Assembly: GCA_027488265.1 (NCBI GenBank)
Contig: JAIYCA010000321.1
Span: 1-12,018 of the forward strand
Source of the DNA: Planctomycetaceae bacterium
GTDB taxonomy: Bacteria > Planctomycetota > Phycisphaerae > Phycisphaerales > SM1A02
Direction: 5' to 3'
Length of the DNA stretch: 12,018 nucleotides
Part shown: positions 6,397-11,922 of the stretch, piece by piece
Position numbering within the stretch: position 1 is the stretch's first letter
How the letters are laid out: each line of letters opens with the position of its first letter
The notes under the pieces: generated by a model
Seen by the model: only the letters and a program-made list of their open reading frames with translations
Databases searched by the model: none
What the model was told of the DNA's origin: nothing
Translations under genes and position numbers: made by a program

Positions 6397-8082
6397 ATGA
6401 GTCGACGAGCAACGGTCTTCATCGCTTCAGCAATCTCTCTCGCGTCGGTGCAGTTCTTCGCTGTGCCTGCGGCTGCGCAAGTCGATTACAACGAGAGCGG
6501 TCATCCGTGGAGGCAACGCGCGGAGAGCGGTCCCGACGCTGAGGTTCCCGGTTGGTTCTACAACCTCGGCATCACAGGCATGCGTGCGGAACTCGTGGCC
6601 GACGCGCCGAAGTCGCTGGTCATTCGACATGTGTTCGCGGGCACTCCCGCGAGCGGTGTTGTTCTTGTCGGTGACCACATCATCGGCGTGGGCGGGCAGC
6701 TCTTTCGCGAGGCGCACCAAGATGGGTACGGCGAGGAAGTCTTCGGCGCGACGGGGCCGATCGAGGAGTTTGCGACCGCGCTCGAAGCTGCTCAAAAGGG
6801 AGAAAGCAGCGCGCGCGAAACCAGTGCGCGCGAAGACACCACTTCCGAAAGGAAGGATCTCAACGCGCAGACTCCCGGCAAACTTTCGCTCATGCTTCGG
6901 CGTGATGGCAAGGACGTGTCGGTGACGCTCGATGTCGGCACGACCTACGGGAGTTTCGGGAAGGACTATCCCGCGAAGTGTGCGAAGTCTGAGCGCATCG
7001 CAGGTGAACTGCTCGAGTACCTCGTCAAAAACCAACGCGCCGATGGGTCCTTCGGTGATCCAGTGCACAACACCTTCGCACCGCTGGCGCTGCTTGCGAG
7101 CGGCGAACCGCGCTACATGTCGGCGGTCGAGCGTTGTGTGCGGCATCTCGCTGCGTCGACGAAGGCATCCGACGAGGCAGCACGCGCATCGCTTCCAAAC
7201 TGGACCTACATGGGCGCTGCGATCGTGATGAGCGAGTACTACCTCGCCACGCGGGCCGCGTGGGTGCTTCCGGAACTCGAGGAGGTGCGCGACTTCATCG
7301 AGTCGGGTCAATACCTCGACATGTCACAGATCAATCCGAAGGCAAAGGAGTCGCACCCCGACAGCTATCCAACCGGTCCGCGCGACTCACATGGCGGTTG
7401 GGGGCACAATCCTGGATTCGAGGGATATGGTCCGATCGCGATGATCACGGCGCAAGGAGCGCTCGGTTACGCGCTGATGTCGAAATGCGGCATCACGATC
7501 GATCGCAGCAGACATGATGCCGCGTACGACTTTCTCAAGCGTGGCAGTGGTCCGAATGGCTATGTGTGGTACGGCGATCGGCAGGGCGGAGGCGAAGACG
7601 ATTGGGCCGACATGGGTCGCACGGGTGCGGCGGCAATCGCGTACTTCATGAGCCCGTATCCCGAGGCCGCGTATCGAGAGCGCGCCCGCGTGCATGCGCG
7701 GGTGATCGGCCAACATCCGCAGAGTTTCCCCGATACACACGGATCGCCTCCGATGGGCATGGCCTTCACCGCGCTTGGCGCGAGCGTCGATCCTGCGAGC
7801 TTTCGCAAACTCATGGATGCGAACCGATGGTGGTTCGCGTTGGCTCAATGCGCGGACGGAACGTTCTACTACCAGCCGAATCGCGACAACGCGGGCTACG
7901 GCTCCGATGCGCGTCTGACCGCCTCGTCGGTGACAGCCTTCATGCTCCTTCTGCCGAAGCGCAGTCTTGTCATGACAGGAAAGCCGCCTATCGAAGCGCG
8001 TCCCGCTGAGCCTGCGGCGCCCGCCGTATCCAACCCGGCCTTCGACGGCGCGGTGAAGCGCCCGAGCGGCGAGACCTCTTGA
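6397..8082 (+). CDS. Secreted DUF6288-like protein: PDZ-like domain plus alpha/alpha toroid
   Basis: The protein has 561 aa with a signal peptide at about 1-27 (cleavage likely near AAAQ). Residues 50-182 look like a PDZ domain: GWFYNLGITGMRAEL, then SLVIRHVFAGTPASGV and LVGDHIIGVGGQLF. The closing strands (LSLMLRRDGKDVSVTLDVG) come after a charged insertion (about 133-160) that contains a repeated SARET/SARED. Residues 197-525 show the helix pairs and QRADGSFGD and CADGTFYYQPNRDNAGYG turns of an alpha/alpha toroid like the terpene-cyclase/prenyltransferase fold; SHGGWGHNPGFEGYGPIA (331-348) is a conserved-looking loop. This domain order matches DUF6288 proteins of planctomycetes and Verrucomicrobia, whose function is unknown. 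No catalytic DxDD motif of cyclases was found, so enzymatic activity is not claimed. The Pro/Ala-rich tail (528-561) is probably unstructured. Confidence 0.8.
   Translation: MSRRATVFIASAISLASVQFFAVPAAAQVDYNESGHPWRQRAESGPDAEVPGWFYNLGITGMRAELVADAPKSLVIRHVFAGTPASGVVLVGDHIIGVGGQLFREAHQDGYGEEVFGATGPIEEFATALEAAQKGESSARETSAREDTTSERKDLNAQTPGKLSLMLRRDGKDVSVTLDVGTTYGSFGKDYPAKCAKSERIAGELLEYLVKNQRADGSFGDPVHNTFAPLALLASGEPRYMSAVERCVRHLAASTKASDEAARASLPNWTYMGAAIVMSEYYLATRAAWVLPELEEVRDFIESGQYLDMSQINPKAKESHPDSYPTGPRDSHGGWGHNPGFEGYGPIAMITAQGALGYALMSKCGITIDRSRHDAAYDFLKRGSGPNGYVWYGDRQGGGEDDWADMGRTGAAAIAYFMSPYPEAAYRERARVHARVIGQHPQSFPDTHGSPPMGMAFTALGASVDPASFRKLMDANRWWFALAQCADGTFYYQPNRDNAGYGSDARLTASSVTAFMLLLPKRSLVMTGKPPIEARPAEPAAPAVSNPAFDGAVKRPSGETS
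6808..6837. repeat. In-frame 15-bp tandem repeat in the PDZ insertion
   Basis: AGCGCGCGCGAAACC is followed by AGTGCGCGCGAAGAC. The copies encode SARET and SARED (residues 138-147). The repeat lies in the charged loop inserted before the last strands of the PDZ-like domain, where length change would be tolerated. Confidence 0.75.
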
Positions 8083-8115
8083 TGCGAGACCTCTTGATGC
8101 GAGGGCTCGCATGAT
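8069..8115. repeat. 15-bp tandem repeat spanning the DUF6288-like stop codon
   Basis: GCGAGACCTCTTGAT occurs twice in tandem (8069-8083 and 8084-8098) without mismatch. A third, diverged unit (GCGAGGGCTCGCATGAT) follows. The real stop TGA is inside the first unit at 8080-8082; the second unit repeats it out of the coding frame context. Confidence 0.85.
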
Positions 8116-8177
8116 GTGAGACACGACTTGCTCGTGCTGAGAGGGCTGGCTGAAGGACACAACGAAGCCTGCAAACG

Positions 8178-8209
8178 CGATCGGCCCCGGCGATTGCCGG
8201 GGCCGATCG
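8178..8209. terminator. Bidirectional terminator hairpin between convergent genes
   Basis: A perfect 14-bp stem has arms CGATCGGCCCCGGC and GCCGGGGCCGATCG with loop GATT. It lies between the stops of the DUF6288-like gene (plus) and the PEP-CTERM gene (minus). The T-run is weak on both strands, so termination may be partial; the stem strength and position are the main evidence. Confidence 0.8.
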
Positions 8210-8237
8210 GAATGATTTGAAGCACATTCGAGCGCGA

Positions 8238-8942
8238 TCAGCGACGGCGACGGACACCGACGAGACCGGCGACGCCAAGCAACGCGAGCGCGCCCGGAGC
8301 CGGGACGAGGGTGCCGTTGACGTCGACCATGAATCGACTCGGGCTCGATCCCGGCGGGGTACCAAAGGCGAAGAACGACTGGAATGCGCCACTACCTGCG
8401 TTGTTGAACAGGCCGAATCCGTTGATCGACGTGCCCGTCGTCGGGGCGTTCACGACGCGCCAGCCGTTGGCGGTATTCGCGGCATTCGCGCCGGTGAATT
8501 CGACGCCAATCCACCAGCCACCGAGCCCGGCGTTGGACAGGGTCTCAAGGTTCAGGGTGATGCCAGAGAGCGCGCCGGTGTTCACCAGCTGCGTGACCGA
8601 CGCGGCGCCACCGCCGAGCGAGCCGGACGAGAAGATCTCGTAGTTCGCGCCGCGGCCGAAGTTGGTGCCGTCAAAAGTCATCTCCGCGGCGTAGATCTTG
8701 ATGCCCACGTCGACGAGCGCACCGGACGCGACGAGCCGGCGGATGCCGACCGACACGCTGTCGAGCGACAACTGCGTCTGATCCGCACCCACGGCGGTGA
8801 AGCAGTTCATGTAGCTGATCGCGCCGGCGCCCGGGTTGAAGCGGGTACCGGTCTCGGTACCGCCTCCGTAGACGAGGGCAGCGCTCGAGGCGGATGTGAC
8901 AGTGAGAGCAACGGCGGCGGCAGCCGCGAGACGAGCGGACAT
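8238..8942 (-). CDS. PEP-CTERM-type exported protein
   Basis: The protein has 234 aa from the ATG at 8942. The signal peptide is about 1-21 (RLAAAAAVALTVTSASSAA). The body (22-210) is rich in Gly, Ser, Thr and Asn with beta-strand character and no recognisable catalytic motif. The C-terminus is a sorting signal: VPAPGALALLGVAGLVGV (213-230) followed by RRRR. This is the PAPG form of PEP-CTERM usual in Phycisphaerae, which is expected to be processed by an exosortase and may leave the protein surface-bound or secreted. A GGAG at about 10 nt upstream on the minus strand supports this start. An in-frame extension to 9059 has no signal peptide logic and was rejected. The gene is convergent with the DUF6288-like gene and shares its terminator hairpin. 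Confidence 0.85.
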   Translation of the reverse strand: MSARLAAAAAVALTVTSASSAALVYGGGTETGTRFNPGAGAISYMNCFTAVGADQTQLSLDSVSVGIRRLVASGALVDVGIKIYAAEMTFDGTNFGRGANYEIFSSGSLGGGAASVTQLVNTGALSGITLNLETLSNAGLGGWWIGVEFTGANAANTANGWRVVNAPTTGTSINGFGLFNNAGSGAFQSFFAFGTPPGSSPSRFMVDVNGTLVPAPGALALLGVAGLVGVRRRR

Positions 8943-9273
8943 GGTGCAAGACTCCGAGGAAAAGAACAGCGTCTGATCGAGTGCCACACGGCAAATCGAT
9001 TGAACGTGGGAACGAACCCTTTTCCGAGTCCCGCCCGGCGCTGGACCTGCGCCATCCAAATCCTACCCCACCCGATGCGAAAATCAGTTCTTTCGCGCAA
9101 GATTTTTAAAAATGGAGGCACCGGGGGTCTCGACGACCTGAGTCTCACAGTTCGAAGGTTGCTGAAGACCGAGATGTCGCCTCGACGTTCCCCTCCGTCT
9201 TCCCTGACGGCTGGGCAGACAAGGCCTTCGCAAGGCCTGACTCCACTCGGGCGCTCGATCGGCGCGACTTCAA
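8943..9273. other. Intergenic region upstream of the PEP-CTERM gene, no gene seen
   Basis: Together with the repeat that follows, this forms a gene-free stretch from 8943 to 9653. It must contain the PEP-CTERM promoter (minus), but no convincing -10/-35 was found. Visible structures are an AT-rich palindrome (ATTTTTAAAAAT, 9102-9113) and a hairpin with arms AGGCCTT and AAGGCCT (9222-9238). The hairpin parallels the one at 10466-10506 beside the second repeat copy. Confidence 0.5.
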
Positions 9274-9408
9274 TCATCACCCGCGGGTCGCCGTTCGCAC
9301 CAAGTCGGTTCCGAACGAGCGGGGGAGCGAGGTGACTTGCCGGCAAAGACTGCGAGAGACTGCTCACTCCGAATCTATTCGACTCCCCGAAAACGCTGCG
9401 TAAAAAGC

Positions 9409-9452
9409 GAAAGACGCGCCCTCGTGATTTTGATCAGGAGGACGCGTCTTTC
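9409..9452 (-). terminator. Hairpin, possible second minus-strand terminator in repeat copy 1
   Basis: The arms GAAAGACGCGCCCTC and GAGGACGCGTCTTTC enclose 14 nt. The single non-complementary pair is C·A on the plus strand but G·U on minus-strand RNA. On the minus strand the stem is followed by GCTTTTTAC. Both facts favour a minus-strand terminator downstream of the toxin-antitoxin operon. Confidence 0.6.
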
Positions 9453-9536
9453 GTGCGTTTGGCGAGGGCTGCTGTTCGCAACCACGCAAGCGTTTCATTT
9501 CAGCCTTCGGCAGAAAGAGAAAGCCCCAAAGCAAAG

Positions 9537-9560
9537 AACCCCGGCCTTGTGGCCGAGGTT
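9537..9560 (-). terminator. Terminator of the toxin-antitoxin operon
   Basis: On the minus strand the arms AACCTCGGCC and GGCCGGGGTT enclose ACAA and are followed by CTTTGCTTTGG. The one irregular pair is U·G in minus RNA but C·A in plus RNA. It lies about 95 bp beyond the antitoxin stop and is the same hairpin as at 10818-10841. Confidence 0.75.
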
Positions 9561-9653
9561 TGTCTTGAAGTAGTGCGAGCCCGAGGCCGTTCGGACGCCC
9601 AGTCTCCGTGCGCGAGAGTCAGGCATCCGTTGTGCCGTGGACATCACCCGCTC

Positions 9654-10046
9654 TCAAGCCGCAGACGCGTGCAGCCGGATGCCGAGTGCCTGCGCTACGC
9701 GCAGGATGGTCTCGAACCGGGGGTGCGATGACGGCTGTAGCGCCTTATAGAGGCTCTCGCGACCGAGTCCCGAGCGCTTCGCGACGCGCGCCATCCCTTG
9801 TGCGCGGGCAACTTCGCCCAGCGCACGGATCAGCACGGCTGGATCGCCGGTCTCGAGCGCGGCGTCGATGAACTCGGCCACGACCTCTTCGGAATCGAGG
9901 TAGCGAGCGGCGTCGAAGGGCGACAGCTTCGCGAGCGTGGCGGTCGCGGTGCGGCCGGACCGCCCAGTCGACTTCGAGCGAGGGCTCGCGGCCGAGGCTG
10001 CGGGCTTTCGAGTGGACTTCTTTCGGCTGGTCTGCTTGGTGGTCAT
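9654..10046 (-). CDS. HigA-like addiction-module antidote with basic N-terminal tail
   Basis: The protein has 130 aa. Residues 42-128 match the addiction-module antidote family (TIGR02684 type): SPFDAARYLDSEEVVAEFIDAAL, GDPAVLIRALGEVARAQGM, then the helix-turn-helix RVAKRSGLGRESLYKAL and FETILRVAQALGIRLHA. This protein would neutralise the toxin and repress the operon. Unusually, residues 1-40 form a tail rich in Lys, Arg, Ser, Thr and Ala (TTKQTSRKKSTRKPAASAA and more), about 40 residues longer than is usual. It may add DNA affinity or be a wrongly chosen start, but no later in-frame ATG exists before the domain. Its ATG overlaps the toxin stop (ATGA, 10043-10046), so it is translationally coupled. 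Toxin-first order is normal for this family. Confidence 0.9.
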   Translation of the reverse strand: MTTKQTSRKKSTRKPAASAASPRSKSTGRSGRTATATLAKLSPFDAARYLDSEEVVAEFIDAALETGDPAVLIRALGEVARAQGMARVAKRSGLGRESLYKALQPSSHPRFETILRVAQALGIRLHASAA

Positions 10047-10369
10047 TGGTCTGGTTCCTCAACTGGTTCTTGGAGGTCCCGAAGCTCGGCTGCGAGCTTC
10101 TTCGCCATTTCGATGTCTCGGCGCTGGGAATGCTTGTCGCCGCCTGCGAGCAGGATGACAAACGTATTGCCGCGGCGCGTGAAGTACACACGGTAGCCCG
10201 GCCCGGCATGCACGCGCAGCTCGGACACCGTGCGATCGATGGCCTTCCAGTCGCCGAAGTGGCCTTCCTCGACCGCGACGATGCGCGCCAGGATTCGCGC
10301 ACGAGCGCCGCGGTCGCGTAGCCGATCGATCCATTTGCGGAAGTGCTCGGTCTGGATGACTTCGATCAC
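10043..10369 (-). CDS. RelE/ParE-superfamily toxin, HigB-like addiction-module killer
   Basis: The protein has 108 aa when started at the GTG at 10369. It matches the addiction-module killer family (TIGR02683 type): FRKWIDRLRDRGARARILARI (10-30), GHFGDWKAIDRTVSELRVHAGPGYRVYF (36-63), then VILLAGGDKHSQRRDIEMAKKLA (71-93). The conserved ELR, GPGYRVYF and GGDK-x-x-Q-x-x-DI blocks are intact, so the gene looks active. Family members are ribosome-dependent or related mRNA-cleaving toxins; which applies here is unknown. A longer frame begins at an ATG at 10396, but that codon lies between the -35 and -10 of the only good promoter, upstream of the expected transcription start. The GTG at 10369 is 6 nt after the -10 and gives a leaderless mRNA and a family-typical length. 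Confidence 0.9.
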   Translation of the reverse strand: MIEVIQTEHFRKWIDRLRDRGARARILARIVAVEEGHFGDWKAIDRTVSELRVHAGPGYRVYFTRRGNTFVILLAGGDKHSQRRDIEMAKKLAAELRDLQEPVEEPDQ

Positions 10370-10375
10370 GGACAA

Positions 10376-10404
10376 ATTGTATCCGTGTGGATACATCGCG
10401 TCAA
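10376..10404 (-). promoter_or_regulatory. Toxin-antitoxin promoter with operator in its spacer
   Basis: On the minus strand TTGACG (10404-10399) and TACAAT (10381-10376) are separated by exactly 17 bp, close to the sigma-70 consensus. An inverted repeat with arms TGTATCC and GGATACA (10378-10395, 4-nt centre) fills the spacer and touches the -10. Binding there would block polymerase, as expected for autoregulation by the antitoxin or toxin-antitoxin complex. The transcription start is expected at about 10368-10370. Confidence 0.88.
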
Positions 10405-10465
10405 GTCAGCGTGAGCATCAGGTCGCGCCCGTCGTCCGGCTCGAAGTCGTCGTGGTCGTTCATGG

Positions 10466-10506
10466 TCATCACGGCGACCTCGCGAAGCGAGGTCCCTCCG
10501 TGATGA
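10466..10506. repeat. Long hairpin upstream of the toxin-antitoxin promoter
   Basis: Outer arms TCATCACGG and CCGTGATGA enclose inner arms GACCTCGC and GCGAGGTC with a GAA loop; the two parts are joined by an uneven 1/3-nt internal loop. In all, 17 base pairs form over 41 nt. It resembles REP-type extragenic palindromes or a bidirectional terminator without a T-run. It lies 33 bp outside repeat copy 2. Confidence 0.8.
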
Positions 10507-10539
10507 GTTATGACGTTTTCGGGCGGGTGCTCCGCGGAG

Positions 10540-10856
10540 TCATCACCCGCGGGTCACCGTTCGCAACGGGTCGGGACTGAACCAGCGGGGGAGCCCGGCG
10601 ACCTGTCGGTGAAGACTCCAAGACACCGCGACCGGCCCGCCCTAGCCCACCCCTCGAAAACGCTGCGCAGAAAGCGAAAGTCGCGCCCTCAAGTCTCATC
10701 ACTGTCATTTGGATCAGGAGGACGCGTCTCTCGTGCGTTTGGCGAGGGCTGCTGTTCGCAACCACGCAAGCGTTTCATTTCAGCCTGCGGCAGAAAGCGA
10801 CAAACCCCAAAACAAAGAACCCCGGCCTTGCGGCCGGGGTTGGTCTTGAAGTAGTG
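10540..10856. repeat. ~315-bp dispersed repeat, copy 2 (beyond the toxin promoter)
   Basis: This is a direct-orientation partner of 9274-9575, with the same block order. The core 10712-10797 matches 9432-9517 at 84 of 86 positions; the flanks are more diverged and carry several indels. The two copies are 1280 bp apart at the core and bracket the whole toxin-antitoxin operon. A nested hairpin (arms GCGGGTG and CACCCGC, with the palindrome CTCCGCGGAG inside) overlaps the left boundary at 10523-10550. Confidence 0.9.
10818..10841 (-). terminator. Minus-strand terminator in repeat copy 2, without a visible gene before it
   Basis: Perfect 10-bp arms (AACCCCGGCC and GGCCGGGGTT) enclose a 4-nt loop. 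On the minus strand it is followed by CTTTGTTTT; on the plus strand no T-run follows. No recognisable minus-strand gene ends between here and 11433, so it is an orphan. Confidence 0.75.
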
Positions 10857-11433
10857 GGCGTGTAGCGGTAACCCGACGAGCTCGAGAGACCAACGTAGAC
10901 ATAGCGGCCGCGCGACGGGTCTGGGGGTTCAATCCACCGGCATGAACGGCCGTAGGCACGCCGCCGAGTCCCGCCGAGACCGTATTTGAGCGTCTCAGAG
11001 GGGGTATCGGGCGGGCAAGCTCCCTATGGCGATTATCGAGCGAGTAACCGGGATGTCGCGACACGAACCGTTGCACAACACCGCTCCGCCGCGCCTTGAG
11101 AGTGGGTCCGCCCATTGTCTGCTGACGCCCGCAACGTGCTTTGTCCTGCGAACGGTGTTTCAGGGGCCCAGAGAAAGGACGCGCGGATGCCGTCATCCGG
11201 CAGGGTTAAGCGGGTGTCTCGATCATGCTGGAGGCCCCGAGACGCGGGATAAGTTTTCAGACAACCACATGATTCCAGCCACCCCCGTTCTGCGTTTTGC
11301 AGATCCGCCACCGCCCGAGGTGAGTGAGTGATCGCGGACCGTTTCCTTCCGGAAAGGCTTGGGTCCCGGTTCCCAAGTAGGCTCGATCGATCGTTCCATG
11401 GTTCGGGTGAGCAGCCGGTAGCTGAGGTAAGAC
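10857..11433. other. 577-bp region without a recognisable gene
   Basis: Open frames of 80-138 codons exist on both strands but overlap each other, have low-complexity or shadow-like composition and match no family I know. Small structures include an inverted repeat with arms CTTGGG and CCCAAG (about 11368-11387) and TTCCGGAA near 11357. The segment next to the small membrane gene should contain that gene's promoter. A decayed gene or a non-coding RNA on the minus strand would explain the orphan terminator at 10818-10841, but neither can be shown. Confidence 0.4.
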
Positions 11434-11637
11434 ATGGGCAAGAAACGCGGACTTATCGGATACCTGATCGGGCTGCTGATGCCGCTCATTCTTGTCCTCG
11501 GCGGGGCCGGCCTGGCAGCACTGGGAGTCGTGCAGGGATCGCTCGTGCTCATCGTGATGGGACTGGTTGTTGTCGCGGCCGGAGTCCTCTGGAGCGTCGT
11601 GGTGCTCGAGTTGACGAACCCGTTCGACTGGTTTTGA
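11434..11637 (+). CDS. Small two-helix membrane protein
   Basis: The protein has 67 aa. A basic start (MGKKR) is followed by two hydrophobic segments (about 7-31 and 36-58) and a short polar tail ending NPFDWF. GAGG at 11424-11427, 6 nt before the ATG, is a good ribosome binding site. Third codon positions are strongly G/C, as in neighbouring real genes. The basic N-terminus suggests an N-in, C-in hairpin. No family is recognised. It is the only likely gene between the repeat region and the convergent gene at the right edge. Confidence 0.7.
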   Translation: MGKKRGLIGYLIGLLMPLILVLGGAGLAALGVVQGSLVLIVMGLVVVAAGVLWSVVVLELTNPFDWF

Positions 11638-11826
11638 CGCCACGAGGCATCGGCGACACACCAGGATGTTCCGACGCTCATCGCACGGTTCCTCGTCCAG
11701 GGTAACCACGCGAACGGCGACGCAACTCCACCCACTGAACCGCGCGAGCTCGCACCAGGGACAACGAGAGACAAACGCCGATCCATCGCCCACGCTCCAT
11801 TACGCTGCTTCTCCGCGGCCAAAATG

Positions 11827-11860
11827 AAAGACGCCCCGGTCCAAGGACCGAGGCGTCTTT
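11827..11860 (-). terminator. Terminator of the gene at the right edge
   Basis: The 16-nt arms AAAGACGCCCCGGTCC and GGACCGAGGCGTCTTT are separated by AA. The single irregular pair is G·U in minus-strand RNA and C·A in plus-strand RNA, and the minus strand continues CATTTTGG. It lies 63 bp after the stop at 11923-11925. Confidence 0.85.
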
Positions 11861-11922
11861 CTTGACTGCTGGCCGTGCCGCCGGAGGGCGGCACCTCAAA
11901 TAGAGCGTCAGGCTCGCCGCGA

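Larger units (their letters stand above)
9274..9575. repeat. ~300-bp dispersed repeat, copy 1 (3' of the antitoxin gene)
   Basis: This copy aligns in direct orientation with 10540-10856. Shared blocks in order are TCATCACCCGCGGGTC, a GGGGGAGC segment, AAAACGCTGCG with AAAGCGAAAG, the GAGGACGCGTC hairpin arm, an 86-bp core (9432-9517, two differences from 10712-10797), a CCCCGGCC terminator hairpin and CTTGAAGTAGTG. No protein-coding capacity is apparent. Open frames across it overlap freely in several frames and diverge between copies through indels. Confidence 0.9.

Noticed and set aside
7387..8160. Minus-strand frame of 257 codons opposite the DUF6288-like gene
   Set aside because: Shadow composition (Arg, Ala, His rich), no motif, and it crosses the 3' tandem repeat.
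8217..9335. Plus-strand open frame of 372 codons over the PEP-CTERM gene
   Set aside because: It is antisense to a protein with a clear signal peptide and sorting tail, has low-complexity composition, and runs into the dispersed repeat.
9337..9573. Plus-strand frames in both repeat copies ending with similar FHFS...KQRTPAL...VLK sequence
   Set aside because: The similarity simply reflects the DNA repeat; the upstream parts are unrelated and in copy 2 shifted by indels, and pairing evidence favours minus-strand transcription.
9274..9575. Integron attC site
   Set aside because: No GTTRRRY core paired with RYYYAAC was found, the element is much longer than usual, and no integrase is in the window.
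10921..10940. T-loop-like GGTTCAATCC that could mark a tRNA or tmRNA
   Set aside because: The flanking stem has mismatches (G·A and G·G), and no acceptor stem, anticodon arm or CCA fits on either strand.
11026..11331. 101-codon plus-strand frame before the small membrane gene
   Set aside because: No family likeness, no ribosome binding site, and overlapping open frames of similar length exist on the other strand.
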